Below, piece after piece: positions 38,910 to 45,141 of a stretch of DNA of 45,141 nt. The stretch's first letter is position 1. Each line of letters begins with the position of its first letter. The DNA comes from Chitinophagaceae bacterium (GTDB lineage Bacteria > Bacteroidota > Bacteroidia > Chitinophagales > Chitinophagaceae). The translations under genes were made by a program, and so were the position numbers. Below the pieces are notes generated by a model. The model was not told where the DNA came from. It saw only the letters and a program-made list of their open reading frames with translations, and did no database searches. The DNA is taken from contig VFKL01000078.1 of NCBI GenBank assembly GCA_009885535.1, positions 1-45,141 of the forward strand, in the 5' to 3' direction.

Positions 38910-40559
38910 ATGTCATTTACATTTTATCATGAATATACAATTGACGAAAAATTCAGAAAAAAAGTGGCGTATTTCTGTATGGAATTTGCATTAGATCAAC
39001 CATTAAAAACCTATGCTGGAGGCTTGGGATTTTTGGCAGGTTCTTTTATGAAAAGTGCATACGAACTAAATCAAAATATTGTAGGTATTGGAATATTATG
39101 GAAATATGGATACTACAATCAAACCAGAAAACAAGATCAAACAATGGATGTTTTGTTTGAAGAAAAAAAATACGGATTTTTGATAGACACCAAAATTAAA
39201 TTCAAAGTTACGGTTGCATGTAAAGAGGTTTGGGTTAACGCATTTTTTTTACCTTCTCATGTTTTTAAATCAGCACCAATTTTTTTCCTTTCAACAGATT
39301 TACCCGAAAATGATTATTTATCAAAAACAATTTGTCATAAATTATACGATTCAAATCCTGAAACATCAATAGCGGCATCTATTTTACTTGGCGCTGGCGG
39401 GTCTAAACTTTTGAGTTTGATAAACTGGGAACCAGAAATTTACCATATGAACGAATCCCATGCGCTCCCAATTGGATTTTACCTGCTAAATAAATTCAAA
39501 GAAATCAACCTTGTAAAAGAAAAGTTAGTTTATACAAATCACACCGCTGAAGAAGGTGCAAATAAAATTTCGAGTATTGCACTACTTGAAAAAATGAGTT
39601 ATTTCTGTGGACTCTCAACTGATTTTATAAAATCTAATTTTTCAAACGACAAAAGCAATTTAAACCATACTTATGTTGCATTGATGCTTTCTGGAAAAGC
39701 AAATGCCGTATCTGAATTACACAAAAATAAGTTGTTGACCATTTGGGAAAAGTACAACAATATTTGTCCAATACATGCCATAACGAATGCGCAAAATTTT
39801 AAATTTTGGCAAAAAGAATGCCTGTATAAAACAATTGAAAAAAATGATATCAATCAATTTGAAATTGAAAAGAAAAAATGCAAAAAAGAACTTTTTGAAA
39901 TCGTAGCAGATCAATGTGGCGAAATTTATGATGAAAATATTTGCACATTGGTTTTTGCTAAAAGATTTGCAGCTTATAAACGTCCCGATTTACTATTGTA
40001 TGATATAGATCGATTTTTAAAATTGATCACAAATTCAAAATATCCAGTACAAATCATTTGGGCTGGAAAACCTTATCCTATGGATTATTTTGGAATTGGC
40101 GTATTTGATAAAATTGTAAACGTTTGTAAATCACACAACAATTGCGCTATCCTTGTTGGCTATGAAATTAGTTTGTCGAAAAGCTTAAAATCAGGTTCAG
40201 ACATTTGGCTAAATACCCCTCGAATTGGGCATGAAGCATCCGGTACAAGTGGAATGTCGGCATCTATGAATGGCGCTATTAATGTTGGAATTCAAGATGG
40301 CTGGTTTCCTGAATTTGCAAAAAATGAAGAAAATAGTTTTGTAATTAAGGCTTGTGAAAATAGTTTGCAAGATATTTTGCAGGATGAAAAAGATGCAGAA
40401 AATCTGTATACAATTTTAGAAAATGAAGCGATTCCGTTGTATTACGAAAATCGAGAAAAATGGTTTGAGATAACAAAAAAAAGCATGCTTAATATCATAC
40501 CCAACTTTGATAGCAACAGAATGGCAATAGAATATTACGAGACATTATATTCAAAATAA
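38910..40559 (+). CDS. Glycogen/alpha-glucan phosphorylase-like protein (GT35-like) with Ser at the expected PLP-Lys position
   Basis: KVAYFCMEFALDQPLKTYAGGLGFLAGSFMKSAYEL; FAKRFAAYKRPDLLL; EASGTSGMSASMNGAINVGIQDGW. Confidence 0.88.
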   Translation: MSFTFYHEYTIDEKFRKKVAYFCMEFALDQPLKTYAGGLGFLAGSFMKSAYELNQNIVGIGILWKYGYYNQTRKQDQTMDVLFEEKKYGFLIDTKIKFKVTVACKEVWVNAFFLPSHVFKSAPIFFLSTDLPENDYLSKTICHKLYDSNPETSIAASILLGAGGSKLLSLINWEPEIYHMNESHALPIGFYLLNKFKEINLVKEKLVYTNHTAEEGANKISSIALLEKMSYFCGLSTDFIKSNFSNDKSNLNHTYVALMLSGKANAVSELHKNKLLTIWEKYNNICPIHAITNAQNFKFWQKECLYKTIEKNDINQFEIEKKKCKKELFEIVADQCGEIYDENICTLVFAKRFAAYKRPDLLLYDIDRFLKLITNSKYPVQIIWAGKPYPMDYFGIGVFDKIVNVCKSHNNCAILVGYEISLSKSLKSGSDIWLNTPRIGHEASGTSGMSASMNGAINVGIQDGWFPEFAKNEENSFVIKACENSLQDILQDEKDAENLYTILENEAIPLYYENREKWFEITKKSMLNIIPNFDSNRMAIEYYETLYSK

Positions 40560-41732
40560 ATGAAAAAGAATGCTCCATTTGCACCAACGAAATTAAATAC
40601 TGCGAAATTAATTAATGGAGGGAAAATGTATTTTGATACAGTAATAGATTTAATTCGAAATGCTAAGTCAATCATTTTTTTACAAACGTATATCTTAAAA
40701 GATGACGAAACGGGAAAAATGATTGCAGACGAATTAAAATGTGCTGCCAAAAGAAATGTAAATGTTTATATTTTACTAGATGGTTTCGCCTCTGGTAATT
40801 TGCAGCAATCATTTATTAACGATCTAACATCAGCAGGAATTGAGTTGCTATTTTTCAAACCTATTTTTAAAAATAATCATATTTATTTTAGTAGACGATT
40901 GCACCATAAAATTATAGTTGTAGATGGAAAATTTACATTAATTGGCGGGTTGAATATTGCAAACAGATATAACGAAATCAACAATCTTAAAGCCTGGCTT
41001 GATTTTGCAGTGCTAATTGAAGGAGAGTCATCATTTCAAGTAGAAAACTATTGTAATCAAGTAAGATTAAAAACAACCAACAAAAAAGATGAAATCAAAA
41101 CAAACGTTGAATTTGATTTCAATGATATCCCATTAGAAGATCAATGCACCATTAAAATCAGAAGAAACGATTGGCTAATGCATTTGAATGAAATATCATC
41201 AAATTACATTGAATTATTACGCAATTCGAAAAATGAGATTTTGATACTTTGTAGTTATTTTATTCCTGGAAATGTTTTAAGAAGATCTATGGCTAACGCA
41301 TCAAGAAGAGGTGTAAAAATAACTGTAATTACTGCAAGTCAATCTGATGTGCCTTTAACTAAACCTGCTGAAAGATGGCTTTACGATTGGTTGTTAAGAA
41401 ATAACATAAAAATTTATGAGTATCAAAATAATGTGCTTCACGGTAAGTTAGCAGTTAGTGATCAAACGGCGGTTACTATTGGATCTTACAATATTAATAA
41501 TTTAAGCACGTATGTTTGTTTGGAGTTAAATGCAGAAATAATAAATGTATCATTTGCTAAAAATGTACAAAATACTTTGCAAAATATTATAGAGAAAGAA
41601 TGCATTGAAGTGAGTTCAATTTCTCATCATCACCAAAAAAATATGTTGAATCAATTTTTCAGATGGTGTAGTTATCAAACGTTAAGATTTGTGTTATTGA
41701 TATTCACATTCAATTTAAAGCGTGAAAATTAG
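40560..41732 (+). CDS. Phospholipase D-like / cardiolipin synthase-like protein
   Basis: Two intact HKD motifs: HHKIIVVDGKFTLIGGLN and HGKLAVSDQTAVTIGSYN; ATG directly abuts the upstream TAA. Confidence 0.92.
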   Translation: MKKNAPFAPTKLNTAKLINGGKMYFDTVIDLIRNAKSIIFLQTYILKDDETGKMIADELKCAAKRNVNVYILLDGFASGNLQQSFINDLTSAGIELLFFKPIFKNNHIYFSRRLHHKIIVVDGKFTLIGGLNIANRYNEINNLKAWLDFAVLIEGESSFQVENYCNQVRLKTTNKKDEIKTNVEFDFNDIPLEDQCTIKIRRNDWLMHLNEISSNYIELLRNSKNEILILCSYFIPGNVLRRSMANASRRGVKITVITASQSDVPLTKPAERWLYDWLLRNNIKIYEYQNNVLHGKLAVSDQTAVTIGSYNINNLSTYVCLELNAEIINVSFAKNVQNTLQNIIEKECIEVSSISHHHQKNMLNQFFRWCSYQTLRFVLLIFTFNLKREN

Positions 41733-42739
41733 TTACCCAATATTCTATTAAAAAAGAAAATAGTTTCATTTAAATTCCATGATTGAAAACGTCCACGTTG
41801 AACAACTAATTTATTTTCATCTGGATGTTGAATGAAATAATGAAACACAAAATCGCTACTGGGATTACGCCAACCTAAAACCTGACCAAATCTCAAATCA
41901 TTAAATATTAAGGTGTTATTTAATTTTTTTATGGTGTAAAAATTTTCGGAGAATCTAATTAATTTTTGTAGAGCTTCATAATTATCAACGCTATCAATAT
42001 AAAATGAGTTTTGTTCAAATCGAGAAAAATGAATTGAATCCGAATGGTCTAAAATGGAATAGTAGCCAATATCAAAAGCATTCTTTTTTTTCACAACGAT
42101 ATACCAAAGGAAATTTTGAAATGGGGCTGGAGTAGTGAAATATGAAATAGATTTTTCTGAAGAATATGTCATGGATTTTTCTACTTTATAATCAACAACC
42201 AATTTATTAAATATGCCAAACAAAACATACAACATGGGCGTAAATAATCCTAATTTCCACCAACGACTTCTGTGTAAATGATATGCATTCAAATAAATTA
42301 AGAACGCAAAAGAAACCAAAGGCATTATGGAGAAAAAAGGATCTGCTACATAAATAATATTGAATGAAAAGCGTTTGTGGCTAAAGGGTTCAAGCCAACC
42401 AATGCCATAATTATTAAAAGAATCTAATAATAAATGAATTGAAATTTCAACTAAAAAGAAAACAATCCATTTGGAAAATCTAATATTATGCGGTTGATGT
42501 ACTTTATCTGCAATTAATGCAAAAATGGGAACCAATAACATCATAAAAAAAATGGAATGCGTAAAGCCTCGATGTGCAAGCAATGCGGATGGAACATCCA
42601 TCCATAAGTTGGCAATAAAATCAATATCAGGAATACTTTGCGCTAGTGCACCCCAAAACATTGCTTTTTTTCCAAACCCTTTTTCAAAAAATGCTTCACC
42701 TACACAAGCACCCAATGCAATATGTGTGAATGAATCCAT
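41729..42739 (-). CDS. YdjM-like membrane-bound metal-dependent hydrolase (DUF457)
   Basis: DSFTHIALGACVGEAFF, IPDIDFI, HRGFTHSIFF, HLLLDSFNNYG; several TM segments. Confidence 0.9.
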   Translation of the reverse strand: MDSFTHIALGACVGEAFFEKGFGKKAMFWGALAQSIPDIDFIANLWMDVPSALLAHRGFTHSIFFMMLLVPIFALIADKVHQPHNIRFSKWIVFFLVEISIHLLLDSFNNYGIGWLEPFSHKRFSFNIIYVADPFFSIMPLVSFAFLIYLNAYHLHRSRWWKLGLFTPMLYVLFGIFNKLVVDYKVEKSMTYSSEKSISYFTTPAPFQNFLWYIVVKKKNAFDIGYYSILDHSDSIHFSRFEQNSFYIDSVDNYEALQKLIRFSENFYTIKKLNNTLIFNDLRFGQVLGWRNPSSDFVFHYFIQHPDENKLVVQRGRFQSWNLNETIFFFNRILGN

Positions 42740-42755
42740 TTTTAAATTTTATTTA

Positions 42756-43595
42756 TTACTTGTTGTGTGCAATAAACAATGGCATTTCAAATGCATTAAC
42801 CAACGCATCTGCCATACTAGATTTGAACCATCTCGATATCATAGATCTTCTGTAAGCACCAATTACAGTAACAAAACTTAATGGTTCTTTCTGAAGATGG
42901 TTTATAATTTCAACTTCTGATATCCCTTTTAAAACGGTAAAACTAATATTTGAAAAATGTCTTTTCATTAATTCTTTGAGCAGTTTATTTTCGGGGAGAT
43001 GTGAATTTTCATCCATCGGTTTTATAGAAATCACTTCAACAGGCATGTTGATGTGTGGCGACATTAAGTACGCAAACATTTTTAAAGCATACACTGAATT
43101 AGATTTCCCATCAAACAAAAAAATTACTTTTTGAAATTCCTTAAATGTATCGGGAGTTAAAAAAACAGGACACTGCGAATTGCTTAAAACATCTTGCAAA
43201 AATCGACTGGGATATTTTTCTTCATGATGATTAAATGAAGTACCCTTGCTTAAAATTAATAAATCTGCAAAAATGCTTTCGTGCAATAATTCCGAAATGG
43301 CAGTTTTTTCATCATGATGAATATTAAAAGCTAATTTATTTGCTGCACCACGTTTATAAAACTCATTAGCTGATGTTCTTCTTTTATTGTTGTCATCTTC
43401 TTTTAAATTATGTAATTTTTTTTCTGAAACACCTTGATCAAAAACCAAATCGTAAATCTTATAACTGGTATACGATTTATCATCCAAAAAAACACCCGTC
43501 AAATGTGATTTTAATAATTTAGATAAATAAATAGCATAATCAGAAGTGGTATCAATAGATTTCAATCCATCAAAGGCAGCGATGATTTTATTCAT
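42756..43595 (-). CDS. Universal stress protein family, tandem Usp domains
   Basis: KIIAAFDGLKSIDTTSDYAIYLSKLLKSHLTGVFLDD; ADLLILSKGTSF; CPVFLTPD; VTVIGAYRRSMISRWFKSS. Confidence 0.88.
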   Translation of the reverse strand: MNKIIAAFDGLKSIDTTSDYAIYLSKLLKSHLTGVFLDDKSYTSYKIYDLVFDQGVSEKKLHNLKEDDNNKRRTSANEFYKRGAANKLAFNIHHDEKTAISELLHESIFADLLILSKGTSFNHHEEKYPSRFLQDVLSNSQCPVFLTPDTFKEFQKVIFLFDGKSNSVYALKMFAYLMSPHINMPVEVISIKPMDENSHLPENKLLKELMKRHFSNISFTVLKGISEVEIINHLQKEPLSFVTVIGAYRRSMISRWFKSSMADALVNAFEMPLFIAHNK

Positions 43596-43607
43596 AAACG
43601 TATCAAT

Positions 43608-44432
43608 TTATTTATGGCAGATAAAAATCGGAAGCTGATGTTCGCTAATGACTTCCATCAAAAAACTTTTTTTAAAAAATTGAGAGAAAGAAGTTCTTCC
43701 AAATGATCCAGCGATTAATATGGATGATTTTCTATCTGCAATCCATGTTGAAAAATATTTCCTAGAATCAATATCTAATTTTGATACGGTTAAATCTGTA
43801 AAATGCCGAGATACCAATTCTTCAATATATTTTTCATTGGGTATAAGCGAATTTTCATCTTGATTGGCATAGGTTAATAATGTAGGATTTTTGGCCAATT
43901 CTGGCAATAAATAAACAAACTGTTTTATTGCAAATACGGAGGATTCGCTTCCATCATAAGCAATAATATTTATTGAAGGGAAGGTGTATTTTTCAGGAAC
44001 TACAATAACCGGACACTCTATATTTTGCAAGGTTTCTTTTAAATAATTATTGGGGTTTCCAGAACCCATATTTTCATAAAACTTTTCCTCTCCAATGATT
44101 AATAAATCCGCAAACCTTGATTCTTTTTTTAATTCGGGTAATGCCAAATCGTTTAAGTCTTTATGTGTGCGATATTCAATATGATTTTTCACACAAAGTG
44201 CTTCAAATTTTTTTACATTTTTTTCAATCACTTCCATATCATCATCTTCTAATAATGGCAAAAAATTAGGTGTACTCATTCCATCGGCATAACTCCACAA
44301 ATTGGCATAACTAATTTGAGGCAAAAACACGCCAGTTAACAATATCGGATTCAATGCATTTAATTTATTTACAAAATCAAACGCTGCATCGGAAAAATGT
44401 ATTCCATCAAAAGCAAGTAGTATTTTTTTCAT
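43608..44432 (-). CDS. Universal stress protein family, tandem Usp domains (likely start 44432; ORF opens at 44477)
   Basis: MKKILLAFDGIHFSDAAFDF; ADLLIIGEEKF; CPVIVVPEKY; ILIAGSFGRTSFSQFFKKSF. Confidence 0.9.
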   Translation of the reverse strand: MKKILLAFDGIHFSDAAFDFVNKLNALNPILLTGVFLPQISYANLWSYADGMSTPNFLPLLEDDDMEVIEKNVKKFEALCVKNHIEYRTHKDLNDLALPELKKESRFADLLIIGEEKFYENMGSGNPNNYLKETLQNIECPVIVVPEKYTFPSINIIAYDGSESSVFAIKQFVYLLPELAKNPTLLTYANQDENSLIPNEKYIEELVSRHFTDLTVSKLDIDSRKYFSTWIADRKSSILIAGSFGRTSFSQFFKKSFLMEVISEHQLPIFICHK

Positions 44433-44534
44433 ATTATTTAGTTTTGACAAACATAGGAAGGCAATACATTGTATCAAATAATTTGAATCAAGTTGTTAGT
44501 TGACCTGAGTCATATAATACATAAAACCACTACC

Positions 44535-45141
44535 CTATTTTCGTTTCGGGTTTTTCATATAGGATATTGGATAAAACGAGCTGGATTTCTATCCGGCTCT
44601 CTTTTATTAATTAAAAAGTGGAAATTAAAAAATTAAAAAAACGAATGAACAACTTTCAACTTTCAACTTTCAACTTTTGACTTTTGACTTTATTATAATC
44701 ATTGATTACACTAACGCGCATCATATTTCAATATGCTCTCGACCAAAAAATCTACTCAAACACTGGTCTTTATTGCCTTTTTCCCTTTCATCACGATTCC
44801 AACTGCAAAATCCGGTTCAAAAGTTGAAATTAAAAAATCAAAATTGTTGATTTTATTGCTTTACTTTTTTTAATAAAAATGAGCCGGATAGAAATCCAGC
44901 TCGTTTTATCCAATATCCTATATGAAAAACCCGAAACGAAAATAGCGTGATGATTTATTGTGAAATATGATGCGCGTTAGTGTAATCAATGATTATAATA
45001 GAGTCAAAAGTCAAAAGTTGAAATAGTTCATTCTTTTTTTTAGTTTTTAATTTTTCACTTTTTAATTAATAAAAGAGAGCCGGATAGAAATCCAGCTCGT
45101 TTTATCCAATATCCTATATGAAAAACCCGAAACGAAAATAG
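44535..45141. repeat. Compound intergenic repeat: ~190-bp imperfect inverted repeat (44535-44730 vs 44961-45141) plus a third ~63-bp copy at 44881-44944
   Basis: gagccggatagaaatccagctcgttttatccaatatcctatatgaaaaacccgaaacgaaaatag at 44881 and 45077 (196-bp spacing), reverse complement at 44535. Confidence 0.93.

Noticed and set aside
42525-42881. 118-aa plus-strand ORF spanning the YdjM/Usp junction
   Set aside because: Antisense to two well supported genes; no family resemblance.

Overview
AT-rich chromosomal window from a Bacteroidota genome, Chitinophagaceae-like by gene content (inference). About 34 credible protein genes are supported; no rRNA, tRNA, CRISPR array, prophage or transposase was recognised. 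The left three quarters is mostly housekeeping: ahcY, an Lrp/AsnC regulator, fabI, recN, a C4 zinc-ribbon protein, a Nif3-like protein, grpE-dnaJ, hpt, an O-methyltransferase, recG, an RhlE-type helicase and a CvfB-like S1 protein. It also holds two separate type IX secretion/gliding modules, each a giant PKD-repeat protein followed by a PorP/SprF barrel. The right quarter (about 34.3-44.5 kb) is a compact stress-type island: BaeRF3-like, small membrane protein, PEBP/YbhB, DUF892 ferritin-like, triple BON, coiled-coil protein, Hsp20, GT35 phosphorylase-like, phospholipase D-like, YdjM-like and two tandem Usp proteins. Best leads: (1) the GT35 phosphorylase-like protein has Ser where the PLP-binding Lys is expected (EASGTSGMS), and it sits between hsp20 and a PLD gene with almost no intergenic space; (2) the conserved N-terminus of recG is open in frame but has no ATG/GTG/TTG start, implying an AUU start; (3) a ~77-bp unexplained intergenic element occurs twice with a 28-bp identical core; (4) hairpin repeat families lie at both window edges; (5) an imperfect palindrome lies upstream of grpE-dnaJ.
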